A DNA stretch of 35,513 bases from Candidatus Aminicenantota bacterium (GTDB lineage: Bacteria > Acidobacteriota > Aminicenantia > Aminicenantales > UBA4085). The position numbers and the translations under genes are program-made. The notes beneath the pieces are model-generated. The model was not told the origin of the DNA, searched no databases, and was given only the letters and a program-made list of their open reading frames with translations. The stretch is from contig JALHTW010000001.1 of assembly GCA_022866045.1 (NCBI GenBank), forward strand, positions 1-35,513, read 5' to 3'. Shown piece by piece: positions 1-8,486 of this stretch. How positions within the stretch are numbered: the stretch's first letter is position 1; each line of letters opens with the position of its first letter.

Positions 1-202
1 ATGAGGAACTGTCCCGGCCGCGCTTCAACCGCTATCTTCGGCGTTTCAATGCGGAAAAGATGATAATCGTTCCAATTCTGCTTGAAGATAATTTTTGCCC
101 GCGAATCCCACTGCATCTCTCTACCGTTCCCCCCAAAATAACAAAATTTCCTGGGATTATCAATATCAGAGTATTCTGACCGTATATCACTTTCAAATGC
201 AA

Positions 203-596
203 GGGGGACACGATACCCTGTCCCTGTCTGGTCGGTAGCGCCCTAAAGGACGAAATCGTTGAAAACCGCCAGGGACAGGGAATCATGCCCCCGAAAGTCA
301 ATTTGGAGGGGGAACCCGCTTCGCGTTTCCCCCTTCCAACGGGCACCGGGAAGACCCGGTCGGACACTCTTGGAAGGAAACCCTGGGAATGGGTTTCCTT
401 CCAACGGTCGCTTCGCTCCCTGCCTTCCTTCCAAGGAGCATTTTCCTACGAATTCTCGCGGGGACATAGAGATCTTCGCTAGAAACGAGGCTCGGGCGGG
501 GCATGAAACCCCGCCCTGCGACCAAGGGGGCGACTCCCCCTTGGATTCCTCTCGAGCGGCTCCCCGTGGCAAGCCACGGGGCATCATCGCCGCTCG
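203..596. repeat. Array of at least six closely spaced inverted repeats (hairpins) in non-coding DNA
   Basis: Direct reading: GGGGG..CCCTGTCCCTG/CAGGGACAGGG..CCCCC (203-292); TTGGAGGGGGAA/TTTCCCCCTTCCAA (303-339); ACCGGG/CCCGGT (345-360); TTGGAAGGAAACCC/GGGTTTCCTTCCAA (370-404); GGGCGGGG/CCCCGCCC (494-516); CCAAGGGGG/CCCCCTTGG (522-544); nested CGAGCGG..CCCCGTGG/CCACGGGG..CCGCTCG (553-596). The overlapping ORFs are low-complexity and conflict with each other. Confidence 0.85.
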
Positions 597-620
597 TAAA
601 TCGGTATGGTGTCGCGCCTT

Positions 621-1253
621 TTATGATCTGGGCTTGTAAAGCCCGGCGGCATTGGCCCCGAGCAGACCGGCTTTGACCAGGGCGGGATCGGTGATTCCAA
701 GGGCCCGGATTTGGGCTCGGGTCATGACCTTGTAATGGCGCGCCCGGTCCAGGGCGTCGCCAATATAACTGAGATCTCTGTCCGTCGTCATCCATTCGTC
801 CTTATCGAACCGCACGAGGTCGAATGGTGGGGAGTATTCCCGCAAGGTTTTCTGGCCGATGGAGTTGAAGAAGACGTCGAAGTAGGACATTATGAGCTCA
901 CGGATCGAGCGATAGACGGGCTCGCGGAAGCGGAGCACCGTATAATTCGACTTGGCCACGCATCCCCAGGCGTCGTTCTGGCGGAACACGGCCAGGACAT
1001 GGTCATCGTCGTTATGAGCGCGCATGTCGACAAGAAGCGGGGGATGGCCGATATGGCGCAGAGCGGCCGCGGCGAACAGGGCGCCTTCGAAGCAATTGGC
1101 TTTCCCTTCCTTCATTACCCGGCGCGGCGAGGCCGTCCTCGGCAGCGGATCATAGGCGAGGCTGTTTAAATAGTTTTGAGTTTTTATCGGCCGGTCCAGC
1201 TTGTTTAATAAGGAGTGTTCTTGTTCTGTCCATGGGAAAAAAGATTTTTTCAT
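621..1253 (-). CDS. Transglutaminase-like domain protein (hypothetical)
   Basis: 210-aa ORF with KANCFEGALFAAAALRHIG (Cys) and NDDDHVLAVF (Asp/His), resembling a transglutaminase-like Cys-His-Asp arrangement. Confidence 0.65.
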   Translation of the reverse strand: MKKSFFPWTEQEHSLLNKLDRPIKTQNYLNSLAYDPLPRTASPRRVMKEGKANCFEGALFAAAALRHIGHPPLLVDMRAHNDDDHVLAVFRQNDAWGCVAKSNYTVLRFREPVYRSIRELIMSYFDVFFNSIGQKTLREYSPPFDLVRFDKDEWMTTDRDLSYIGDALDRARHYKVMTRAQIRALGITDPALVKAGLLGANAAGLYKPRS

Positions 1254-1347
1254 TTTCTCATCCCATTTTATTTAAAGTGACCTCCTCAGGATGGATGAAG
1301 GAACGGCGTTAAAAACCCGGATCGGGAGCGAAGCCATTCTAAGGAGG

Positions 1348-3360
1348 TCACTTTTGCTCCGTGCTCCACTTGAGCCTGCCGTCCGGATGGGCGAAGCGGA
1401 CATAATATCCCCATCCTCCCGCGCCCTGGAGGACCTTGAGCAGCACCTTGTTCCATCCTTTCTTGAGATTGACCCTCACTTTATCCTGGTCGGGATAAGC
1501 GCCGCGGTAGGCGGGGTTTGAATGGACGAGCTCGTCGTTGATCCAGATACGCACGCCGTCATCGCTCCCGAGGAGCATATGCGTCTGCGTGTCGTCGGGC
1601 GCAAAGACATAGCCGAGCGCGTAGATGACGGCCTGCTCGTTCGGCTGGACGAGTTCGGTCAGACGGATATAGCCTGACGGATCGGCTTGGATCTTGCGCC
1701 ATCCGACTTCTTTGTCCGCCTTCCCGAGATATTTCTTATTGAACGCAACTTCTTTTTCCGGGGGATAGGCCGTCGTCAGATAGTCCATGTCCGGAGCATC
1801 GAACGGGCCGATGAGGTTCCACTCCGTGATGAACTTGCGGGAAGCGGGCATGAGGCTGAAGCCGGTGAACCCGAGGTCCATGCCCTGGGCCTGGTCGGCC
1901 TTCCCCGTCACCCGGAAGACGACGGAATTCATCCCCGGCTCAAAAAGAACGTCTTTGAGCGATAGGACGTCGAGTTCTTTCTCTTTCGAATAGCCTTCGA
2001 AGACGGCGGGAGCGATCTTGGCCCGGGTCTTTCCGGTTTCAACGAGGGCCGCTTCGATATTTCCCATGGCCGGCCCCTTGAGAAGATAGAGGTCGATGTT
2101 GTACAGCTCGCCGATCTCGATAGGAAAGACAAGTTCCGCCGAGCTTCCAAGCCCGGCTTTTTCCGTCATCAGGACCGGATAGCGGGCGCCCGTGGAGCCG
2201 TAATAAGACGACAATGAGGAGGTCAGCTTGGCGGCCTTAAACTGCAGGCCGTTTTTTTTATCTTCGAACACCGAGATGTTCCCATCTTTCCTTTCTTCCC
2301 ATTTCGGCAAAAGGAAGTTGGCCGGAGGCTCGAGCGCATAAGGAAGCCTGGCTGCGACCGGAGGGAGGGCGGGGAAGGCCTTGTGCGGCTCGGACTGGTA
2401 CCAGTAAGCGGTCGACGAAAAATAATCAGAGCGGTCGTTGGCGTGACCGTGCTCGATCGTCACCCGGATGGATTCCCGGAACGGGATGGGGTCGGGAATG
2501 TGAAAACGATAGACGGTCGCCTTCGACCCGACCTGAAAGTCTTCTTCCTGGAGCGGACAGCCGTAAAACGGGTTCTCGTCCTCACGCATTCCCCAGGCGT
2601 CAGAGAAATAATCCTCCGAGCCCGTGCCGTGGAGCGACGGTTTGTCCTCGCCATCCACGTAGATCATGTCGTCGCCTTCACCCCACCAACCCATGGCTCG
2701 CTGGAGGATGCTCATGTTGCAGCCGACGTAATGGCCGCGGCCCGCGGCGTCGAGGATGACGTAATTTGTCCCGGGCTTGCACGGCATCTCCTGCCGGTAT
2801 TGGGCATGGAAAGAGGGCGTGTCCGGAGGGAGATCGTTCAATTCGCGGTAATCGACATAATAATAGAAGGCAGGGACGTCACGCGTTCCTTCATTCGTGA
2901 CCAGGGCTGATTGTTTGAACGGCATATACCAGTAGCAGTTCTTCGCCCGGCCTTCCGAGGAGCAGGCGATGGGGATTGAACTGAAATTGCGGTTGAGCCC
3001 GTGACCGACGCCGAAGAAGTCGCCGATCGGGACCTCGACGGACGGCGCTTTTTCGCCGTCCCAGAACATCCTGAGGACGAGCTTCCGGCCGTAGAAAGGC
3101 TCCGCCGAAATCGTAACCCAGAGGTGATGGAGGGCTCCGGCGCCTTTGATGTCGGCGAGAATGGCTGTTTCGCCCGCCTTGATCGTCAGGGAATCCTTGT
3201 TTCCGCCCGTCCGGTCGTAGGACGAGATGCGCTTGCTCGCGTAATTCTGCGGCTGCCCCAGCTTCGTCAGCATGTCCTGAGCGGAAAGGGATGTTCGAAT
3301 TGCAAAAATCGTCAGGAAAAAAATGGCGAAAGATATCGCCCGTTTATTCATTCTTTTCAA
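1348..3360 (-). CDS. DUF2961 (GH172-like) secreted protein with C-terminal PA14/beta-sandwich-like region
   Basis: 670-aa ORF with an N-terminal signal sequence; GAGALHHLWVTI, FGVGHG and LHGTGSEDYFSDAWG are typical of the DUF2961 family. Confidence 0.8.
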   Translation of the reverse strand: MKRMNKRAISFAIFFLTIFAIRTSLSAQDMLTKLGQPQNYASKRISSYDRTGGNKDSLTIKAGETAILADIKGAGALHHLWVTISAEPFYGRKLVLRMFWDGEKAPSVEVPIGDFFGVGHGLNRNFSSIPIACSSEGRAKNCYWYMPFKQSALVTNEGTRDVPAFYYYVDYRELNDLPPDTPSFHAQYRQEMPCKPGTNYVILDAAGRGHYVGCNMSILQRAMGWWGEGDDMIYVDGEDKPSLHGTGSEDYFSDAWGMREDENPFYGCPLQEEDFQVGSKATVYRFHIPDPIPFRESIRVTIEHGHANDRSDYFSSTAYWYQSEPHKAFPALPPVAARLPYALEPPANFLLPKWEERKDGNISVFEDKKNGLQFKAAKLTSSLSSYYGSTGARYPVLMTEKAGLGSSAELVFPIEIGELYNIDLYLLKGPAMGNIEAALVETGKTRAKIAPAVFEGYSKEKELDVLSLKDVLFEPGMNSVVFRVTGKADQAQGMDLGFTGFSLMPASRKFITEWNLIGPFDAPDMDYLTTAYPPEKEVAFNKKYLGKADKEVGWRKIQADPSGYIRLTELVQPNEQAVIYALGYVFAPDDTQTHMLLGSDDGVRIWINDELVHSNPAYRGAYPDQDKVRVNLKKGWNKVLLKVLQGAGGWGYYVRFAHPDGRLKWSTEQK

Positions 3361-3516
3361 GGCCCACCTCCGACTCTGTCTTCTCCGGGCAAAGCCGCTA
3401 TTCGCAAAGCGACCATAAAATATTAAGCTGCGTGTTTTTGGGCCAATCCGTCCGAGCCTTTCATGGCCTAAAAAATCCCGCCAGAGAGCGAGGCTATTCC
3501 GGTCATATTCTCGTTT

Positions 3517-5055
3517 TTACTTCGCGGGCAGGCCCGCTTTCTGGAAGAACTCCGCGGCGGGCGCGATCCTCACCTTTTCCGCTTTGACGTCGAGCGGAAA
3601 TTCCTGGATGACGACATCCTCATCGAGGACGTTCTTGGGCATGTTCGGGTTGGCGTACTTGACCGGCGACGGCGTATTGGCGACGAGGTCGTTCTTCAGG
3701 GAATCGGCGTCCTGGGTGATCACGGCGACGCAGACATTGTCGAAGTTCAGATATTTCTTGATCGCGCGGTTCACGTCCTCCCGCGTCAATTTGAGCAGCA
3801 CGCTCTGTGCTTCGGCGAGAAAATCCTGGCGGCCGTAGGTGTGGGAATCCATCTGCCAGCCGAGCCGTTCGCCAAGGGTCTGGGCGTAAAGCTTGGTGTA
3901 ATTGAGCAAATACGTGCGGACAAGCTGGAAGCGCTCTTCGGAAATGCCCTCATCGACGAACTTCTTCAGCTCCCTCAAGGCCTGGCGGATGACGAAGTGC
4001 CGGTTGGAATTCGCCAGCGGCCGGATCCAGATCGAGAAATATTGCTGCTCCCGGGCGTGGTTCGGCGCCGGGAACTTGTCGCGCCCCTGGACGAAGTGCT
4101 CGATGTAGGCATAATCGCCGTAGTTCTGGCCGCGCTCCTCGCGGATCTTCTGGAAGAGAAGCGAGACCTTCTGGCGGTGCTCTCCGAAGTGCGATCCCGC
4201 GATCCAGAGGGCGAAGAAATCCTTGTCCGCTTTCGTAAGCGAGACCGGGAAGCCCATGGAGATCGCCGAGGCCGGCGTTGGCTTGTCCGCGATCACGAAT
4301 TCCAGGCCCTGCGGCATGTGGGCCGGGGGAAGGCTCAGGCGCGGGGTGAAGCTTTCCGGGAGCTTCGCGAAGTCCGCCGTGATCTTGGCCGGAAAATCCG
4401 CAGGATAGCCGCCCGCGAGCCCGATGACGAAGTTGCCCTGGACGAAATGCTGCTTGTAAAAAGTCTTGACATCGTCGAGCGTCAATCCTTTCACCGACTC
4501 CCCTGTACCGGCTTCGTGGTGTCCGTACGGATGGCCCTCGTAGAGCATCAGGTTCAGGATCTCCTTCCCGAACTGCTCGTCCATGTTGTTGACCAGCGTC
4601 TTTTCGACGAAGTTGAGCTGGTTGGTCTTGAGGCGGTTGTAATCTTCCTCGCGGAAGCCCGGGTCGAGGAGCATGTCCTTGAAGACGGCATAATATTTTT
4701 CGAGGTTGTCCTTGTGGATCGTCCCGGAGAACACGGCCATCTCCTTGTCCATGATAAGGGAAACGCTCGCCGCCATAGGGTAGAACTTCTCCGTGATGTC
4801 CTTGATGGTCATGGTCTTGGACCCGCCGCTGGCGAGCATGCTCCAGGTGAGCTGGCAGAGCCCTTCTTTCCCCGACGGGTCGTTCGCCGAGCCGACTTTC
4901 ACGAGCAGGCGGAAGCTCACGAGCGGATTGCCGTCCACGGGCAGGAGCTCGGAGGTGAGCTTGTTCGAGTTGACTTTGTTGCCGCAGGACGTCAGAAGGG
5001 CCGAGATTCCGATCAAAAGAATGCCAATGAGATACGTTTTGATTGAGGCTCTCAT
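3517..5055 (-). CDS. M16 family peptidase-like protein, probable non-catalytic partner subunit (lipoprotein-like signal)
   Basis: 512-aa ORF with M16 fold motifs (VSFRLLVKVGSANDPSGKEGLCQLTWSML). The HxxEH motif is replaced by LCQLTW. N-terminus LLTSCG resembles a lipobox. ATGA overlap with the upstream M16 gene. Confidence 0.85.
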   Translation of the reverse strand: MRASIKTYLIGILLIGISALLTSCGNKVNSNKLTSELLPVDGNPLVSFRLLVKVGSANDPSGKEGLCQLTWSMLASGGSKTMTIKDITEKFYPMAASVSLIMDKEMAVFSGTIHKDNLEKYYAVFKDMLLDPGFREEDYNRLKTNQLNFVEKTLVNNMDEQFGKEILNLMLYEGHPYGHHEAGTGESVKGLTLDDVKTFYKQHFVQGNFVIGLAGGYPADFPAKITADFAKLPESFTPRLSLPPAHMPQGLEFVIADKPTPASAISMGFPVSLTKADKDFFALWIAGSHFGEHRQKVSLLFQKIREERGQNYGDYAYIEHFVQGRDKFPAPNHAREQQYFSIWIRPLANSNRHFVIRQALRELKKFVDEGISEERFQLVRTYLLNYTKLYAQTLGERLGWQMDSHTYGRQDFLAEAQSVLLKLTREDVNRAIKKYLNFDNVCVAVITQDADSLKNDLVANTPSPVKYANPNMPKNVLDEDVVIQEFPLDVKAEKVRIAPAAEFFQKAGLPAK

Positions 5056-6395
5056 TTCGCTTTCCCTCCCGTCAAAGTGACGACCGTGCTGTTCGCCGGC
5101 TTGAAATATTTTTTGGCCATGTCCTGGATATCCTGGGGCGTGATCCTTTCGTAGAGGTCGAACAGCTTATTCACGGTGCCGGGGTCGGCGGCCAGTTCGA
5201 GGTATCGGGCCAGCGTGCCGGCGACGCCGTCCGTCGTTCCGAGGGCGTCGGCCATCGAGTATTTTATGTTGGACTTGATGTCGGCAAGCTTCGACGCCGA
5301 GGCCGGCTCATTCTTGATCCTTTCCAGCTCTTTGAGGACTTCGCTTTCCACGGTGGCCAGGTCGTCGTCGTTCTTGACGACGGCATTGAAAACGAGAAGG
5401 TGAGGATCGCGGTTGTCGCTGAAGTTCGCGCCGAGCGACGCGCATTTCTGCTCTTCGTTGACGAGCCTCTGATAGAGGGGCGAGGAGGGCGAGAACGAGA
5501 CCTCGGCGAGCAGGTTGAGGGCGGCCTTGTCGATCATCTCGTCGGAGTAGGCCGGGCCGTGAAAGCCGATGGCGAGCCGGGCCAGGGTCTTTGTCGGCCA
5601 GTCATAATGGGCTCGTTTGGGTAGGGTCTGCGGCGGCTCGACTGGCGTCTGGAGTGCGTAGTTCGATTTTTTCCAGTCGCTGTAGTATTTCTTCACGAGC
5701 GTCATGAGCTGGGCAGGGTCGAAATCGCCCGCGACGAGGAGGATGGTGTTGTCGGGCGCGTAAAAACGATTTTTATAGAGGAGGCTGTACTCGTACTGGT
5801 TGGGCATATCCTGGATGTCTTTGAGGTAGCCGAGGGTCGTGTGCTTGTAGGAATGCTTTTCGAACGCCGTGCCGCGGAGGAGTTCGGAGAGCCGGCGGTC
5901 GGGGTTGGAGACGCTCGAATAATACTCGCCTTCGATGACCGGGGCTTCGGTCCTGATCATATCTTCGGTGTAATAGAGGTTGATGAACCGGTCGGCCTCG
6001 ATCTTGACGACCTTTTCCAGGTTGTCCCGTCCGGCAAACACGACAAAGTAGCAGGTAAAATCATCGGTCGTGAAGCCGTTCGTCCCGGCGCCGAGCTGGG
6101 TCAGGAACTCGTCGTAGGCGGCGCTGGGGACCTCCTTCGTGCCTTTGAACATCATGTGTTCGAAGAAGTGAGCGAAGCCCGATTTTCCAGGCTCGATCTC
6201 GTTGCGCGATCCCGAGCGGACGATGGTGTAGTAAGAGATGATGTTCGGGTTGTTAAGGGGAATAGTGACGACTTTGAGCCCGTTTTCCAGCTCCTCGATT
6301 TTGTAGTCGAAGGGGAAAACCTTTGTCTTTTGCGACTCGAGCGGGATCGCGAGGAGCAGGACGGCGGACAGGGCCAAGGCAATGAACTTAGGCAT
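5052..6395 (-). CDS. M16 family zinc peptidase, probable catalytic subunit
   Basis: 447-aa ORF with signal peptide and the HFFEHMMF (HxxEH) zinc motif. Confidence 0.93.
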   Translation of the reverse strand: MPKFIALALSAVLLLAIPLESQKTKVFPFDYKIEELENGLKVVTIPLNNPNIISYYTIVRSGSRNEIEPGKSGFAHFFEHMMFKGTKEVPSAAYDEFLTQLGAGTNGFTTDDFTCYFVVFAGRDNLEKVVKIEADRFINLYYTEDMIRTEAPVIEGEYYSSVSNPDRRLSELLRGTAFEKHSYKHTTLGYLKDIQDMPNQYEYSLLYKNRFYAPDNTILLVAGDFDPAQLMTLVKKYYSDWKKSNYALQTPVEPPQTLPKRAHYDWPTKTLARLAIGFHGPAYSDEMIDKAALNLLAEVSFSPSSPLYQRLVNEEQKCASLGANFSDNRDPHLLVFNAVVKNDDDLATVESEVLKELERIKNEPASASKLADIKSNIKYSMADALGTTDGVAGTLARYLELAADPGTVNKLFDLYERITPQDIQDMAKKYFKPANSTVVTLTGGKAK

Positions 6396-6422
6396 GGATG
6401 AAAACTCCTTTCTTAGAAATAT

Positions 6423-6471
6423 GGGGACATACGCTTCTATCCCCCAAAAAATCGTAAAAAGGGGACGGTCC
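6423..6471. repeat. REP-like GGGGAC palindromic fragments
   Basis: GGGGACATACGCTTCTATCCCC and GGGGACGGTCC in the intergenic gap upstream of the M16 gene. Confidence 0.5.
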
Positions 6472-6508
6472 TATTTTTATTTAAAGGAAAGATTGAACCA
6501 TCGCCTTT

Positions 6509-6967
6509 TTATTTCTCATATTTTTCCATCCATCCTGTCTTGATGTCCGGTTTCCGGTCCTTCCGCGTGTAGGGTTTGATGTCCAGAACCGGCGTTCCCT
6601 CGATCATGTCGAGGCCGGAGATCTTGAGCGTATTTCCGTTCCGGCCGCGCAGCCGGACGATCGTCATCCCGAGCGGATTGGGACGGTGGGGCGACCGGGA
6701 GGCGAAAGCGCCGCGGAGCCGGTCATCGAACGGCGGCTGGGAGAGAAGCTTGCCCTCTCCGGCTTGATGGAAGGCGAAGATCACGATGAGGTGGGAAAAT
6801 TCGTCGATGTCCTTGAGGCCGGCTGAGAATTCCTCGAAAATTTCGATCTTGCCCTTGACGTCATCAAAGCCATTCGGAGCGGCGTTTCGTTCGAGGGGGA
6901 TGTCGTCTTTAGTCTTGAACGGCGAGCGGACAATGCCTATAGGGCTGAAATTAAAAGAAAAAGCCAT
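6509..6967 (-). CDS. trmO: TrmO/TsaA-like tRNA (N6-threonylcarbamoyladenosine(37)-N6)-methyltransferase
   Basis: 152-aa ORF: SPIGIVRSPFKTKDDIP, RSPHRPNPLGMTIVRL and LDIKPY are TsaA/TrmO (UPF0066) signatures. Confidence 0.88.
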   Translation of the reverse strand: MAFSFNFSPIGIVRSPFKTKDDIPLERNAAPNGFDDVKGKIEIFEEFSAGLKDIDEFSHLIVIFAFHQAGEGKLLSQPPFDDRLRGAFASRSPHRPNPLGMTIVRLRGRNGNTLKISGLDMIEGTPVLDIKPYTRKDRKPDIKTGWMEKYEK

Positions 6968-7008
6968 CTCCTTTGCTGCCGGTCAGAGGCTCCTTTATAG
7001 ATTTCTTT

Positions 7009-8457
7009 CTACCAATTTCCTCCGAAGTCCTTTTTAAAGGCATCGCCCAGTTTTCTGCCCCAATTGTCAAGAGCATCCAACTTGCCCAGGAAGAATCTGA
7101 GCACGGGCGGCTCGGAGACAAACTTCAATCCTTTGATCAGCTCACGATTGTTGTATAGCCATTGGAGCCGGTCGATGATATATTCGATATGGGATATCGT
7201 ATAGACTCTTCTCGGGAGGGCGATCCTGGTTAGCTCTAAATCGGCATAGACTTCCTTCCCGTCTTTATCGCGGTCCGTGGAAATGGTGCCTCTCTCCATC
7301 GCTCTTACCCCGGAGGTAATGTAGAGTGCTGCGGTTAAAGCTCCGGCGATATATTGCTCTTTGGGGATATGAGACACAAATTTCCTGGCATCGACATGGC
7401 AGGCCAGCCCCCCCGGAGGAGTGACGACAGGAATGCCCATCCCATCAAGCTTTTCGACGAAATATTTGATCTGCTCAATGGAACATCCGGCGACCGAGGG
7501 GTCGACCATTTCTCTCAATCCCACAGTCATGGCTCCAATCTCCCTCATCGACATGCCGCCATACGTGTAGAATCCTTCATAGAACGGCAGCCAGGGTTCT
7601 AGCTTTTCCATCAAATCTTTTTTATTGGAAGCGATAAATCCGCCTCTGACGCACGTATTTTTTCTTCCACTGAGATAGAAGATATCGGCCAAGCCGGCCA
7701 TTTCTTTGACGATTTCGGCGATGGTCTTGTTCTCGTATCCCTTCTCCCTCTTCCAGATAAAATAGGCATTCTCCGAGATCAAGCTGCCGTCCATGACGAG
7801 GAGGAGGTTGTGTTGATCGCATATCTTTCTGACCTCTTTGAGGTTTTCCATCGAGAACGGCTGCCCGCCGAGGAGATTGGTCGTTGCTTCCATGCGCACA
7901 TAGCCGATCTTTTCCCGTCCCCATTTTTTTATCGCATCCTTGAGTCTCTGGATATCCATGTTCCCTTTAAAGGGATGCGTGCTCTTGGTTTTCAAAGCTT
8001 CGTCCGCATAGAGCTCCAGGCAGGCAGACCCGCCGGTCAGTTCAATATGGCCCTTGGTTGTGGTGAAATGATAATTGGTTATGACAGCGCCGCCCGGTTT
8101 TGCGAATATCTTGGACAATAAATGTTCAGCCGCCCGTCCTTGGTGGACGTTCATCACGTACTGGTAGCCCAAAACATCCTTAACGGCATCGGCAAATTCA
8201 TAAAAAGTCATGCTCCCGGCATAGGCGTCGTCGGCGTTCATAAAACCCGCGAATTGATTGTCACTCATCGCATTGACGCCGCTGTCTGTGAGCATATCCA
8301 GGTAGATATCTTTTGTTTTGAGCAGGAAGGTGTTGTACCCTGCTTCTTGAATGGCCTTGAGCCTTTCTTCAGCAGGCGTGAGCGTGATTTTCTGGACCAT
8401 CCTTGCCTTATGCATCTCGACAGGCAGTTCCTTGCCATTCGATAACTTTATGATCAT
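7009..8457 (-). CDS. Tryptophanase / tyrosine phenol-lyase family beta-eliminating lyase (divergent)
   Basis: 482-aa ORF: AYAGSMTFYEFADAVKDVLGYQYVMNVHQGRAAEHLL, LLGGQPFSMENL, SGRKNTCVRGGFIA, GVRAMERGTIS. Confidence 0.88.
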   Translation of the reverse strand: MIIKLSNGKELPVEMHKARMVQKITLTPAEERLKAIQEAGYNTFLLKTKDIYLDMLTDSGVNAMSDNQFAGFMNADDAYAGSMTFYEFADAVKDVLGYQYVMNVHQGRAAEHLLSKIFAKPGGAVITNYHFTTTKGHIELTGGSACLELYADEALKTKSTHPFKGNMDIQRLKDAIKKWGREKIGYVRMEATTNLLGGQPFSMENLKEVRKICDQHNLLLVMDGSLISENAYFIWKREKGYENKTIAEIVKEMAGLADIFYLSGRKNTCVRGGFIASNKKDLMEKLEPWLPFYEGFYTYGGMSMREIGAMTVGLREMVDPSVAGCSIEQIKYFVEKLDGMGIPVVTPPGGLACHVDARKFVSHIPKEQYIAGALTAALYITSGVRAMERGTISTDRDKDGKEVYADLELTRIALPRRVYTISHIEYIIDRLQWLYNNRELIKGLKFVSEPPVLRFFLGKLDALDNWGRKLGDAFKKDFGGNW

Positions 8458-8486
8458 CCTAAACCTCCTTAATATGTAAAAATATT

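Noticed and set aside
203-596. CRISPR array
   Set aside because: Hairpin arms differ from unit to unit, and there is no regular repeat-spacer spacing and no cas gene.
259-639. Several overlapping ORFs in the first 800 nt
   Set aside because: They run through hairpin-rich repeat DNA in conflicting frames and lack recognisable motifs.
3841-5046. 401-aa plus-strand ORF
   Set aside because: Antisense to the M16 partner gene; composition typical of a shadow ORF.
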